From NCBI RefSeq assembly GCF_000695795.1, contig NZ_JNCA01000007.1, positions 40,244 through 104,243 of the forward strand: DNA of 64,000 nucleotides, read 5' to 3'. This DNA comes from Flavobacterium seoulense (lineage in GTDB: Bacteria > Bacteroidota > Bacteroidia > Flavobacteriales > Flavobacteriaceae). Below are positions 36,409 to 45,230 of the stretch, in pieces (within the stretch, counting starts at the first letter, position 1; each line of letters starts with the position of its first letter). The position numbers and the translations under genes were made by a program. The notes beneath the pieces are model-generated. The model saw only the letters and a program-made list of their open reading frames with translations. It was not told the DNA's origin and searched no databases.

Positions 36409-36818
36409 TATTCTCCTTTATAGGTTACAAAATTGCGAGGCGTTTCATAGAGCACAACCTCTAAATCAAACTGAGCATCGATACGTTTTCTTATTTTGTT
36501 CCAAATTACAACCACAATATTCTCAGCCGTTGGATTTAGATTTTCAAATTCTGGAACATCCAAATTCAAATTTTTATGATCAAAAGCATCTTCAACTTCC
36601 TCTTTGATAATATCTGCTAAGATTTTAGCATCCATCACATATCCCGTCTCAGGATCAATTGCTCCGGTAACACTAACAATTAATTCATAATTATGTCCGT
36701 GAAAATTAGGATTATTGCACTTACCAAAAACTTTATCATTTTGCTCAAAAGTCCAATCCTTGCGATACAAACGATGCGCTGCATTAAAATGTGCTTTTCT
36801 ACTTATTGTTACTCTCAT
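36408..36818 (-). CDS. 6-pyruvoyltetrahydropterin synthase / QueD family protein
   Basis: A 136-residue T-fold enzyme. Zinc-binding histidines are in KAHFNAAHRLYR and CNNPNFHGHNYEL, with the catalytic Cys in FGKCNNPNFHGHNY. A later His/Glu region includes FDHKNLNLDVPEF and PTAENIVVVIWNKI. Members act on 7,8-dihydroneopterin triphosphate, giving either 6-carboxytetrahydropterin (QueD, queuosine) or 6-pyruvoyltetrahydropterin. The subgroup cannot be fixed from sequence alone. It precedes bcp with a one-base overlap. Confidence 0.88.
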   Translation of the reverse strand: MRVTISRKAHFNAAHRLYRKDWTFEQNDKVFGKCNNPNFHGHNYELIVSVTGAIDPETGYVMDAKILADIIKEEVEDAFDHKNLNLDVPEFENLNPTAENIVVVIWNKIRKRIDAQFDLEVVLYETPRNFVTYKGE

Positions 36819-36852
36819 AGTGCAATTTTAAGTTCAAAAATTAGCTTTTTGT

Positions 36853-37380
36853 TTAAAGTTTATGTGCTTCCAGATAATGATAGAATTCATCAAAAATAAT
36901 CTTAAACCATACTGTATAAATATCCGGATTCAATTGAATATCTTCTTTCACAGCTTCGATGTCCATCCATTTCCATGATTCTACTTCTTCAGGATTAATC
37001 AGTGGTTCTTCATTATAATAACCAATCATTACATGATCTAATTCATGTTCTGTCAAGCCATTATCAAAAGGTGCTTTGTATATAAAATGAAACAACTCTT
37101 TCAATACAGTTTGAAATCCCATTTCTTCCTCAAGTCTTCTGTTTCCCGCCTGAAGGTTAGTTTCTCCCTCGCGCTGATGACTACAGCAAGTATTTGTCCA
37201 TAACAATGGCGAATGGTATTTATGATGTGCTCTTTGCTGCAACATCAATTGGTTTTTATCATTCAAAATAAAAACCGAAAAGGCACGGTGTAATACCGCT
37301 TTTTCATGAGCCTCTAATTTAGGCATTAAACCTATCTGCTGATCTTGTTCATTAACCAGTATTACTTTTTCTTCTATCAT
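36853..37380 (-). CDS. idi: Isopentenyl-diphosphate delta-isomerase, type I
   Basis: Interconverts IPP and DMAPP for isoprenoid synthesis. The 175-residue Nudix-fold enzyme has WTNTCCSHQR with the catalytic Cys and metal His, the Nudix-type helix AGNRRLEEEMGF, and TEHELDHVMIGYY with the catalytic Glu. Length agrees with the E. coli enzyme (about 180). A promoter TTG-N17-TATTTTTG lies just upstream at 37398-37425. Confidence 0.95.
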   Translation of the reverse strand: MIEEKVILVNEQDQQIGLMPKLEAHEKAVLHRAFSVFILNDKNQLMLQQRAHHKYHSPLLWTNTCCSHQREGETNLQAGNRRLEEEMGFQTVLKELFHFIYKAPFDNGLTEHELDHVMIGYYNEEPLINPEEVESWKWMDIEAVKEDIQLNPDIYTVWFKIIFDEFYHYLEAHKL

Positions 37381-37397
37381 AATTTTCTATAGCAAGA

Positions 37398-37425
37398 CAA
37401 AAATACGAAAAAGATAAAGAAACAA
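37398..37425 (-). promoter_or_regulatory. Predicted promoter of idi
   Basis: The minus strand has TTG (37423-37425), 17 bases, then TATTTTTG (37398-37405), 17 bases before the idi ATG. Confidence 0.6.
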
Positions 37426-37620
37426 CTGTTCTTTTTATAACCGCAAACTTAAATTTGCCAATATTTTCTGAAAAAACATTAACTATATGAGTATAAACGA
37501 TAATAAACAAACTTTTGTAAAACCGAAAAACATTTTCGTTCGTAAATATTATTAGTTAAACAACCTATAAATAGCTGTTAAATTACAAACCCGACAAATT
37601 TAAAAATAACAATCCCCCGT

Positions 37621-37628
37621 TATCTTTG
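37621..37628 (+). promoter_or_regulatory. Predicted -7 element of msrB-msrA
   Basis: TATCTTTG lies 49 bases before the msrB ATG. No TTG is found at the -33 spacing. Confidence 0.45.
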
Positions 37629-37677
37629 TGTTAACCAAAAGATTACTGAGTTACCTAAAACCCTAAAAAACTATCTA

Positions 37678-38244
37678 ATGAAAATCAACCCTCTTTTTAA
37701 TTGGCTCTTTCTATTGCCTTTTTTTATTTTTACCGCATGCGGACAAACAACAAAATATTCAGAAATAGAAAAAACAACACCAGAAAACAAAATTGACAAA
37801 CCTAAAAATCCGTATTATTCTAATACTGACACAAAAAAACTAAATGTAAGCGATGCCGAATGGAAAAAAGTACTCCCTAAAGACGTTTATTTAGTCATGC
37901 GAAAAGCAGAAACCGAAAGAGCTTTTACCGGAAAATATTGGAATACTGATCAAAAAGGAACTTATTATTGTGCTTCTTGTGGCAATTTATTATTCCGTTC
38001 TACCGCCAAATTTTCCAGTAGTTGCGGTTGGCCAAGTTTTTTTGAACAGGAAAACAAAAAAAGCATTATTTTTAAAAATGACCACTCTTACAATATGGAA
38101 CGTATAGAAGCACTTTGCGGAAGATGCGACGGTCATTTAGGACATCTTTTTGATGATGGACCACCGCCTACAGGGAAAAGATACTGCATGAATTCTATTG
38201 CTCTTGACTTTGTTCCTGACAACAATACTAGTACTCAAAAATAA
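37678..38244 (+). CDS. msrB: Peptide-methionine (R)-S-oxide reductase, lipoprotein
   Basis: Repairs methionine-R-sulfoxide in exported proteins. A 188-residue lipoprotein: signal peptide with lipobox FTAC (Cys21), then the MsrB domain with zinc cysteines in CASCGNLLF and CGRCDGHLGH and the catalytic Cys in TGKRYCMNSIALDF. The export signal places it in the periplasm. It is followed four bases later by msrA, so both stereoisomers are handled from one transcript. Confidence 0.94.
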   Translation: MKINPLFNWLFLLPFFIFTACGQTTKYSEIEKTTPENKIDKPKNPYYSNTDTKKLNVSDAEWKKVLPKDVYLVMRKAETERAFTGKYWNTDQKGTYYCASCGNLLFRSTAKFSSSCGWPSFFEQENKKSIIFKNDHSYNMERIEALCGRCDGHLGHLFDDGPPPTGKRYCMNSIALDFVPDNNTSTQK

Positions 38245-38248
38245 AATT

Positions 38249-38872
38249 ATGAAAAAATCATTTTTATTAACCCTTTTACTCTCGCTTTCATTAAGCGCTG
38301 TAGGGCAAAATAATTCCAAGAAAAGCAATTCTAATCTGGAAACCATAACTCTTGGAGGCGGTTGTTACTGGTGTATTGAAGCTATTTACGAAAATCTTAC
38401 AGGAGTAAAAACTGTAGTTTCAGGTTTTTCCGGAGGAAAAGTCGCTAATCCAACTTATGAAGCCGTTTGCACAGGAAAAACAGGGCATGCTGAAGTTGTT
38501 CAAATTACTTTCGACAAAAATATTACCAACTTAGATGAAGTTCTAAAAGTATTTTTTACCGTTCATGATCCCACAACGTTGAATCGTCAGGGAGCTGATG
38601 TTGGCACACAATATCGTTCGGTTATTTTTTACAGAAACGAACAACAAAGAAAAACCGCTCAAGATATCATTAACACTTTGAATGCAAATAAGGTTTACAA
38701 TAGTCCAATTGTTACCAAAGTCGAACCTTTTACCCGCTTTTACGAAGCGGAAGATGAGCATCAGGATTATTACGAATACAACAAAAACAAACCTTATTGC
38801 AGATTAGTAATCCAACCCAAACTGGAAAAATTTGAAAAGGTTTTTAAAGACCGTTTGAAAAAGAAAAAATAA
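38249..38872 (+). CDS. msrA: Peptide-methionine (S)-S-oxide reductase, exported
   Basis: A 207-residue MsrA with a signal peptide (ATG at 38249, MKKSFLLTLLLSLSLSAVG), then LGGGCYWCIEAIYENLTGV holding the catalytic Cys (GCYWC variant of GCFWC), GKTGHAEVVQITFD and YRSVIFYRNEQQ. The frame is open further upstream to 38198, but that start would overlap msrB and hide the signal peptide, so the ATG four bases after msrB is chosen. Works with MsrB in periplasmic repair. Confidence 0.94.
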   Translation: MKKSFLLTLLLSLSLSAVGQNNSKKSNSNLETITLGGGCYWCIEAIYENLTGVKTVVSGFSGGKVANPTYEAVCTGKTGHAEVVQITFDKNITNLDEVLKVFFTVHDPTTLNRQGADVGTQYRSVIFYRNEQQRKTAQDIINTLNANKVYNSPIVTKVEPFTRFYEAEDEHQDYYEYNKNKPYCRLVIQPKLEKFEKVFKDRLKKKK

Positions 38873-38877
38873 TTCCC

Positions 38878-38910
38878 AAGCCTCGAATTAAGTTATAATT
38901 CGGGGCTTTT
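38878..38910. terminator. Bidirectional terminator between msrA and the FAD oxidoreductase
   Basis: The arms AAGCCTCGAATT and AATTCGGGGCTT, one G-U pair, and a T run on the plus side. The stem overlaps the end of the convergent gene. Confidence 0.85.
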
Positions 38911-40468
38911 TATTTAAGGCTTCACCAACCATTAAAGCACATTTTTCACCATCAATTGCTGCCGAAATAATTCCACCTGCATATCCTGCTCCTTCCCCAC
39001 AAGGATATAAACCTTTTATTTGCAAATGTTCTAATGTGATTCCATCTCTCGGAATTCGCACTGGCGATGATGTTCTGGATTCTGGAGCATGAAGTATCGC
39101 TTCATTTGTTAAATAACCTCGCATCGATTTTCCAAACTCAGTAAATCCCTGACGTAAAATCTGGGTTAAAAAACCAGGAAAAACCTGTCCTAATTCTATC
39201 GAAGTCGTTCCTGGAACATAAGAAGTTTTGGGAATTTCTTTAGAAACTTTAGACTGCGTAAAATCAATCATTTTTTGAGCCGGAACTTTTTGAGTTTTCC
39301 CTGCCAAATGCCATGCTTTTTGTTCAATACTTTTTTGAAATTCCATTCCTGCCAAAGCTCCAAACTTAGCAAAAGGTTTAAAATCTTCTAATTTCAATTC
39401 GACTACAATCCCTGAATTGGCCGTAACCTGATCTCTTTTAGAAGGCGACCAGCCATTAGTAACCACTTCGCCAGGACTCGTAGCACAAGGTGCAATAACA
39501 CCTCCAGGACACATACAAAAAGAATACATTCCTCTTCCTGCTACCTGCTTCACAATACTGTAAGGCGCGGGTGGCAACAATTCGCCACGATAATCGCAAC
39601 TGTATTGAATACTATCAATTAAAGACTGTGGATGCTCGGCACGAACACCTAAAGCAAATGGTTTAGCCTCTATTAATATTTTTTTTCTGTCTAATAATTC
39701 GAAAATATCTCTGGCAGAATGCCCTGTTGCTAAAATTAATTTATTAGCGAGAATTCTATCTCCGTTTTGAGTCACAATTCCTTCGACTTCATTATTTTTT
39801 ATCAAAATATCAATCACTCTGGTTTCAAACAAAACCTGACCACCACATTCTTTTATTTTTTCACGAATGTCTTCGATAATTTTAGGTAATTTATTTGTAC
39901 CAATATGCGGATGTGCATCAACCAGAATATCAAGAGTTGCACCATAAGCTACTAATAATTCTAAAATTCGGTTAACATCACCTCTTTTTTTAGAGCGTGT
40001 ATATAATTTCCCATCCGAATAAGTTCCTGCTCCGCCTTCACCAAAACAATAATTCGAATCTTCATCAACAATATGATCTCGGTTAATTGCTTTTAAATCA
40101 CGACGACGACCACGAACATCTTTTCCTCGCTCAATAAGTATTGGTTTCAAACCTAATTCTATCAATTGCAAAGCTGCAAAAAGCCCGGCTGGACCGGCCC
40201 CAACAACAATCACTTCCTGAGCATTTGTTACATTAGGATAATCCGGAAGCTGCAATATATTTTCCTGAAAAACTTCTCCTTTTAGATAAATAAGTACTTT
40301 CAAATTGATTTTTATCGCTTTTTGACGCGCATCAATCGAACGTTTTAAAATTGAAACATGCTGAATTTCTGCTGAAGCAACTTTTATCTGTTTAGACAAA
40401 TAATCTTTAAGCAATAATTCATTAGCTGCAATTTCGGGCGTTACCTGAAGTAAAAGTTCTTTTGGCAT
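38888..40468 (-). CDS. NAD(P)/FAD-dependent oxidoreductase (COG2509-like)
   Basis: A 526-residue flavoprotein. An N-terminal domain of about 85 residues (KRSIDARQKAIKINLKV) precedes the FAD dinucleotide-binding motif VIVVGAGPAGLFAALQL. A second block, YCFGEGGAGTYSDGKLYTR, is typical of this family of uncharacterised FAD proteins, as are KLILATGHSARDIFELL and a C-terminal YPCGEGAGYAGGIISAA. Family members are predicted dehydrogenases with no settled substrate. Single gene with a TACTTTTG box at 40516-40523. Confidence 0.88.
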   Translation of the reverse strand: MPKELLLQVTPEIAANELLLKDYLSKQIKVASAEIQHVSILKRSIDARQKAIKINLKVLIYLKGEVFQENILQLPDYPNVTNAQEVIVVGAGPAGLFAALQLIELGLKPILIERGKDVRGRRRDLKAINRDHIVDEDSNYCFGEGGAGTYSDGKLYTRSKKRGDVNRILELLVAYGATLDILVDAHPHIGTNKLPKIIEDIREKIKECGGQVLFETRVIDILIKNNEVEGIVTQNGDRILANKLILATGHSARDIFELLDRKKILIEAKPFALGVRAEHPQSLIDSIQYSCDYRGELLPPAPYSIVKQVAGRGMYSFCMCPGGVIAPCATSPGEVVTNGWSPSKRDQVTANSGIVVELKLEDFKPFAKFGALAGMEFQKSIEQKAWHLAGKTQKVPAQKMIDFTQSKVSKEIPKTSYVPGTTSIELGQVFPGFLTQILRQGFTEFGKSMRGYLTNEAILHAPESRTSSPVRIPRDGITLEHLQIKGLYPCGEGAGYAGGIISAAIDGEKCALMVGEALNKKPRIIT

Positions 40469-40515
40469 TTTTTCGTTTTTATTCTATTAGCTTTTCTTTC
40501 TATGAAAAGAACATG

Positions 40516-40523
40516 CAAAAGTA
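40516..40523 (-). promoter_or_regulatory. Predicted -7 element of the FAD oxidoreductase gene
   Basis: The minus strand reads TACTTTTG, about 48 bases before the ATG. Confidence 0.45.
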
Positions 40524-40733
40524 CTATTTTGAAATGAGATTTTATCTTTACTAAAAAATTTGCACGCAGATTAAGACAGATCTAAACAGATTTCCATCAC
40601 AAAGCTTGCCGTAAAAACACACCGCAGTGTTTCTTTACAGAAAAAAACTCTGCACCTTAGTTTCTCAGAAACTTAGCCCCATTAAGAAAGACTTTGTACC
40701 TTTGTTTTTATTAGAAACTTTGTACCTATAAAA

Positions 40734-40973
40734 ATGTCTAGAAAAATAAAATTGATTTGGGATTTTCGTGGTCCGGCTTCGGCAAAAACAGCCGAGCATC
40801 ACGAAATTCACCTAAAAGAATATATCGCTATTGAAAAATTACCATTAAACATCACCGGATTTGAAATTCAGGGCGAAATGCAGGCTATCGCTTTTATGGT
40901 AGTAACTGACGAACACATGATTCAGGTAAGAGATGCTTTGAAACCACATCGTGGCGTACTTTATACTGAGTAA
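40734..40973 (+). CDS. Conserved hypothetical small protein
   Basis: A 79-residue soluble protein with an alpha-beta pattern: KIKLIWDFRGPASAKTAEHH, HLKEYIAIEKL, IQGEMQAIAFMVVTDEHMIQ and a final ALKPHRGVLY. The spacing of strands suggests a small ferredoxin-like fold. I recall similar small proteins in Bacteroidota, but no function. A TACCTTTG box lies at 40697-40704. The leader carries CTTAG-type repeat words. A good terminator separates it from recQ. Confidence 0.7.
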   Translation: MSRKIKLIWDFRGPASAKTAEHHEIHLKEYIAIEKLPLNITGFEIQGEMQAIAFMVVTDEHMIQVRDALKPHRGVLYTE

Positions 40974-40985
40974 ATTTCAATAAAA

Positions 40986-41031
40986 AAATTCCAAATTCCA
41001 ATTACGTAAAATAATATGGAATTTGGAATTT
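40986..41031. terminator. Bidirectional terminator between the 79-aa gene and recQ
   Basis: Fifteen-base perfect arms (AAATTCCAAATTCCA and TGGAATTTGGAATTT) with a 16-base loop, between convergent genes. Confidence 0.85.
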
Positions 41032-41050
41032 AAAATATTGAGATTTAACT

Positions 41051-43246
41051 TTAGTTTGCTACTTCGCTAATAAATTTAATACGCATCAAGCGCAATTCAT
41101 CGATATCATAATCGCCTTCAAATTCTTTTAAAGCTTCTTCTATTTTATCGGTTTTTGATTCCATAAAATAATCATGAATTTCTTCCTGTTGATCTTCGTC
41201 AAGCATATCGTCAATCCAATATTTGATATTCAGCTTAGTACCTGAATAAACAATTTGCTCCATCTCTTTTATCAAAGCGTCCATTGTTAATCCTTTTGCC
41301 TTAGCAATATCCTCAAGAGATAACTTTCTATCAATGTTTTGAATGATATACAATTTATTAGCCGAATTTGTTCCGGTAGATTTCACCACCAAATCATCTG
41401 GTCTGATAATATCATTATCCTCAACATACCTATTGATTAATGCGATAAATTCAGCTCCATATTTCTTAGCTTTTCCTTCACCTACTCCATGAATATTAAT
41501 CAATTCTGCTTGCGAAATTGGATATTTCAACGCCATATCTTCAAGAGAAGGCTCCTGAAAAACCACAAACGGAGGAACACCTAATTTTTTAGCTACTTTT
41601 TTACGTAAATCACGTAGCATTTCCATCAAAGCTTCATCAGCAGTAACAGATGATTTTGCAGCAGTTACAATTGCCTCATCATCGGCATCACTATATTCAT
41701 GATCTTCAGACATCATAAACGAAGTTGGATTAGCAATAAAATCTAATCCTTTTTGAGTAATTTTTACAATTCCGTAAGTCTCAATATCTTTTGACAAAAA
41801 ACCTTCTACCAAAACTTGTCTTAACAATGCCATCCAGTATTTTTCGTCATGGGCTACTCCACAACCAAAGAAAGATTGCGAATCAGTTCTATGCGCTTTT
41901 ATTACCGCATTGACACGACCTATTAAAGTAAAAACGATTTCTTTGGACTTATATAAATGTTTGGTATCACGAACTACTTCCAGTAATTTGACAACCTCAT
42001 CTTTGGCTTCGACTTTGGTTTTTGGATTTCGAACATTATCATCCATATCAGCTCCTTCCCCAGTTTCGCTATCGAATTCTTCACCAAAATAATGCAGTAA
42101 AAATTTACGTCTGGACATCGAAGTTTCTGCATAAGCCACCACTTCCTGCAACAAAGCAAAACCAATTTCCTGTTCAGCCACCGGTTTGCCCGACATGAAT
42201 TTTTCTAATTTCTCTACATCTTTATAGGAGTAATAAGCTAAACAATGTCCTTCGCCTCCATCACGACCAGCACGACCTGTTTCCTGATAATAACTTTCTA
42301 ACGATTTAGGAATATCATGATGAATTACAAAACGAACATCCGGTTTGTCTATTCCCATACCAAAAGCAATCGTCGCAACAACCACTTCTACATCTTCCAT
42401 CAGGAACATATCCTGATGTTTGGCTCGGGTTTTAGCATCTAAACCTGCGTGATAAGGAACAGCGCTGATTCCGTTTACCTGTAAAACTTCGGCAACAGCC
42501 TCCACCTTTTTTCGGCTTAAACAGTAAATTACACCTGATTTTCCTTTATGTTGCTTAATAAATCGAATAATATCTGATTCTACGTTTTTAGTTTTTGTAC
42601 GTACTTCGTAATACAAATTAGGTCTGTTGAACGAAGCTTTAAAAGTTACAGCATTCGACATTTCTAAATTTTTAAGAATGTCTTCCTGTACTTTTGGCGT
42701 TGCTGTAGCAGTAAGTCCTATAACAGGAACATTACCCAGCTGTTTTATAATGTTTTTTAGATTTCTATATTCCGGTCTAAAATCATGTCCCCATTCAGAG
42801 ATACAATGCGCTTCATCGATAGCAACAAATGAAATAGTAACACTTTTTAAGAAATTGATATTCTCTTCTTTCGTTAACGATTCGGGAGCAACATACAATA
42901 ACTTCGTTAATCCTGAAGTAATGTCTTTTTTTACCTGAGCCGTTTCTGTTTTGGTTAGTGAAGAATTTAAAACATGGGCAATACCATTTTCTGAAGACAA
43001 ACTCCTTATAGCATCAACCTGATTTTTCATTAAAGCAATTAATGGCGAAACTACTACTGCAGTTCCTTCCTGAATTAAAGCAGGTAGTTGATAACACAAT
43101 GATTTCCCTCCACCTGTAGGCATTATCACAAATGTATTTTGCTTATTCATTAAGCTTGTAATCACCTGCTCTTGTAATCCCTTAAATTGACTAAAGCCAA
43201 AATATTTCTTTAATTCTTTATGGATATCAATTTCGTTTGAATTCAT
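41051..43246 (-). CDS. recQ: ATP-dependent DNA helicase RecQ
   Basis: A 731-residue 3'-5' helicase for recombination and replication-fork repair. Walker A in MPTGGGKSLCYQLPAL, DEAH-type box in VAIDEAHCISEWGHDF, helicase motifs FNRPNLYYEV and ETGRAGRDG, then the RQC region, an HRDC-like domain (about 545-620, containing INIHGVGEGKAKKYG) and an acidic tail. It is longer than E. coli RecQ (609) because of the tail, which I believe is common in Bacteroidota. Divergent from kdsD. Confidence 0.95.
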   Translation of the reverse strand: MNSNEIDIHKELKKYFGFSQFKGLQEQVITSLMNKQNTFVIMPTGGGKSLCYQLPALIQEGTAVVVSPLIALMKNQVDAIRSLSSENGIAHVLNSSLTKTETAQVKKDITSGLTKLLYVAPESLTKEENINFLKSVTISFVAIDEAHCISEWGHDFRPEYRNLKNIIKQLGNVPVIGLTATATPKVQEDILKNLEMSNAVTFKASFNRPNLYYEVRTKTKNVESDIIRFIKQHKGKSGVIYCLSRKKVEAVAEVLQVNGISAVPYHAGLDAKTRAKHQDMFLMEDVEVVVATIAFGMGIDKPDVRFVIHHDIPKSLESYYQETGRAGRDGGEGHCLAYYSYKDVEKLEKFMSGKPVAEQEIGFALLQEVVAYAETSMSRRKFLLHYFGEEFDSETGEGADMDDNVRNPKTKVEAKDEVVKLLEVVRDTKHLYKSKEIVFTLIGRVNAVIKAHRTDSQSFFGCGVAHDEKYWMALLRQVLVEGFLSKDIETYGIVKITQKGLDFIANPTSFMMSEDHEYSDADDEAIVTAAKSSVTADEALMEMLRDLRKKVAKKLGVPPFVVFQEPSLEDMALKYPISQAELINIHGVGEGKAKKYGAEFIALINRYVEDNDIIRPDDLVVKSTGTNSANKLYIIQNIDRKLSLEDIAKAKGLTMDALIKEMEQIVYSGTKLNIKYWIDDMLDEDQQEEIHDYFMESKTDKIEEALKEFEGDYDIDELRLMRIKFISEVAN

Positions 43247-43269
43247 TCTTTATTATCTGGTATTTTGTA

Positions 43270-43277
43270 TAAATTTG
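43270..43277 (+). promoter_or_regulatory. Predicted -7 element of kdsD-tatC
   Basis: TAAATTTG lies 55 bases before the TTG start of kdsD and supports that start. Confidence 0.45.
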
Positions 43278-43332
43278 CATTACATAAAGATACACATTTC
43301 TTTTATACACACAAATTTTAAACCTATCTGTT

Positions 43333-44298
43333 TTGGTATCCAAAGAAAATATATTGGCAATTGCCAAGAAAACCATATTATCTGAAAGTGAGGCAATTGT
43401 AAAATTAATTGATTATCTGGATGACAACTTTTCAAAAGCCGTAGAAATTATCTTTCAATCCAAAGGCCGATTAGTAGTTACCGGAATTGGAAAAAGCGCA
43501 ATTATTGGACAAAAAATGGTTGCTACTTTCAATTCTACTGGGACACCGTCTATGTTTCTTCATGCTGCCGAGGCTATTCATGGCGATTTAGGAATGATTC
43601 AAAAAGACGATGTAATCATTTGTATTTCAAAAAGTGGAAACAGCCCTGAAATTAAAGCGCTTGTTCCTTTATTAAAAAGAGATGGAAATCCATTAATTGG
43701 AATCAGCGGAAACAGCAGTTCGTTCTTAGCTCAGGGTTCTGATTGTGTTTTAAATACCACAGTAGATGCCGAAGCCTGCCCAATCAATCTAGCTCCTACA
43801 AACAGCACTACTGCGCAGTTAGTAATGGGCGATGCACTTGCTATTTGTTTAATGGAAATGCGTGATTTTAAAGCCGAAGATTTTGCTAAATACCATCCCG
43901 GAGGCGCTTTAGGCAAAAAACTTTTACTGCGAGTAAAAGATATGATTGAGCACAGCCAAAAACCAACAGTAAGTCCTGACACTCCAATTAAAAAAGTTAT
44001 TTTCGAAATATCTGAAAAAAGACTGGGTGTAACAGCCGTAATAGAAAACAATGAAGTGGTTGGAATTATTACCGATGGAGATATACGTAGAATGTTAAAC
44101 GACAGAGATACTTTTACTGATTTGTCTGCCAAAGATATCATGACTAAAAATCCAAAATCAGTGCAATCTGAAATGATGGCAATTGATGCATTACAAATAT
44201 TAGAAAATCATTCTATTACACAACTTATAGTCATTGACAACAACGAATACAAAGGTGTTCTACACCTACATGATATATTAAAAGAAGGAATCCTATAA
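43333..44298 (+). CDS. kdsD: Arabinose-5-phosphate isomerase (KpsF/GutQ/KdsD family)
   Basis: Makes D-arabinose-5-phosphate from ribulose-5-phosphate, the first step towards Kdo for lipopolysaccharide. The 321-residue protein has an SIS domain (about 35-170; VVTGIGKSAIIGQKMVATF, ICISKSGNSPEIKAL) and two CBS domains (about 200-320; GVTAVIENNEVVGIITDGD). No ATG lies in frame before residue 60, so TTG at 43333 is the start; it gives the expected N terminus VSKENILAIAKKTIL. Its last base overlaps the tatC ATG. Confidence 0.93.
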   Translation: MVSKENILAIAKKTILSESEAIVKLIDYLDDNFSKAVEIIFQSKGRLVVTGIGKSAIIGQKMVATFNSTGTPSMFLHAAEAIHGDLGMIQKDDVIICISKSGNSPEIKALVPLLKRDGNPLIGISGNSSSFLAQGSDCVLNTTVDAEACPINLAPTNSTTAQLVMGDALAICLMEMRDFKAEDFAKYHPGGALGKKLLLRVKDMIEHSQKPTVSPDTPIKKVIFEISEKRLGVTAVIENNEVVGIITDGDIRRMLNDRDTFTDLSAKDIMTKNPKSVQSEMMAIDALQILENHSITQLIVIDNNEYKGVLHLHDILKEGIL

Positions 44299-45140
44299 TG
44301 GCAAAAAAAAACATAAACGAAATGTCGTTTCTAGATCATCTTGAAGATTTAAGATGGTTATTAGTTCGAAGCAGCATAGCAGTTGTTATAACAGCAATAT
44401 TAACTTATTTTATTAGTGATTATTTATTTGACGTAGTAATTTTTGGTCCTACCCGGCCAACTTTTTTTACCTACGTTTATTTCTGCGAATTATCACACAG
44501 CCTTGGTTTTGCCGATAGTATCTGTATTACCGAAATGCCTTTTATTATCCAAAATACCGAAATGGAAGGACAGGTAAATGTATTTATCTGGATATGTTTA
44601 CTCTTTGGTTTTATTCTGAGTTTCCCTTATATTTTATGGGAAGTTTGGAAATTTATTAGCCCTGCGCTTTATACAAACGAAAAAAAGAATGCTAAAGTTT
44701 TCATCTTTTTCTCTTCGCTATTATTCTTTTTAGGAGTTATTTTTGGCTACTTTGTAGTTGTACCCATGTCAGTTAACTTCGTGGCAACTTTTACAGTTAG
44801 TGACATGGTTCTTAACCAATTCACCTTAGATTCTTATATCGGAATGGTAAAAACTTCTGTACTTGCCAGTGGATTATTTTTCGAATTACCGATAATCATT
44901 TATTTCTTAACAAAACTTGGACTTGTAACAGCTAACTTTTTAAGAACTTACCGTAAATACGCCATTGTAATTGTATTAATCGTAGCTGCAATTGTAACTC
45001 CACCAGATGTTGTGAGCCAGACTATTGTTGCCATTCCGATGTTATTAATTTATGAAGCCAGTATTTTTATTGCTGTTTTTGTAGCTAAAAAAGAAGTAGC
45101 AGCAGAAAAAGAAACAACAAAGAAAATCGAAAAAGAATAA
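44298..45140 (+). CDS. tatC: Sec-independent protein translocase TatC
   Basis: The signal-peptide receptor of the twin-arginine export system. The 280-residue protein has six predicted membrane helices and the usual start MSFLDHLEDLRWLLVRSS. Other family parts are GFILSFPYILWEVWKFISPAL, and YRKYAIVIVLIVAAIVTPPD near the last helices. It begins within the kdsD stop codon (TAATG). No tatA or tatB gene is next to it. A Lys/Glu-rich cytoplasmic tail follows the last helix. Confidence 0.95.
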   Translation: MAKKNINEMSFLDHLEDLRWLLVRSSIAVVITAILTYFISDYLFDVVIFGPTRPTFFTYVYFCELSHSLGFADSICITEMPFIIQNTEMEGQVNVFIWICLLFGFILSFPYILWEVWKFISPALYTNEKKNAKVFIFFSSLLFFLGVIFGYFVVVPMSVNFVATFTVSDMVLNQFTLDSYIGMVKTSVLASGLFFELPIIIYFLTKLGLVTANFLRTYRKYAIVIVLIVAAIVTPPDVVSQTIVAIPMLLIYEASIFIAVFVAKKEVAAEKETTKKIEKE

Positions 45141-45222
45141 TTAATTGTTAATCTCACTATTTGTTTATTTGGTAATTCGTTAATTTGTTTAATAATCCAA
45201 TCAACAAATATTCAAATAACTG
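45141..45222. repeat. AATCGTTTA-related repeat spacer before lptB
   Basis: The gap between tatC and lptB is made of words such as TTAATTGTTAATC, TTTGTTTATTTGG and TTCGTTAATTTGTTTAA, the same style as upstream of valS and around the four-helix gene. Confidence 0.45.
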
Positions 45223-45230
45223 AACACCTG

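Noticed and set aside
38198..38248. Upstream extension of msrA into msrB
   Set aside because: The internal ATG at 38249 gives a complete signal peptide and a normal four-base gap.
43731..44141. 136-codon open frame antisense to kdsD
   Set aside because: Inside the SIS/CBS protein gene, with no independent support.
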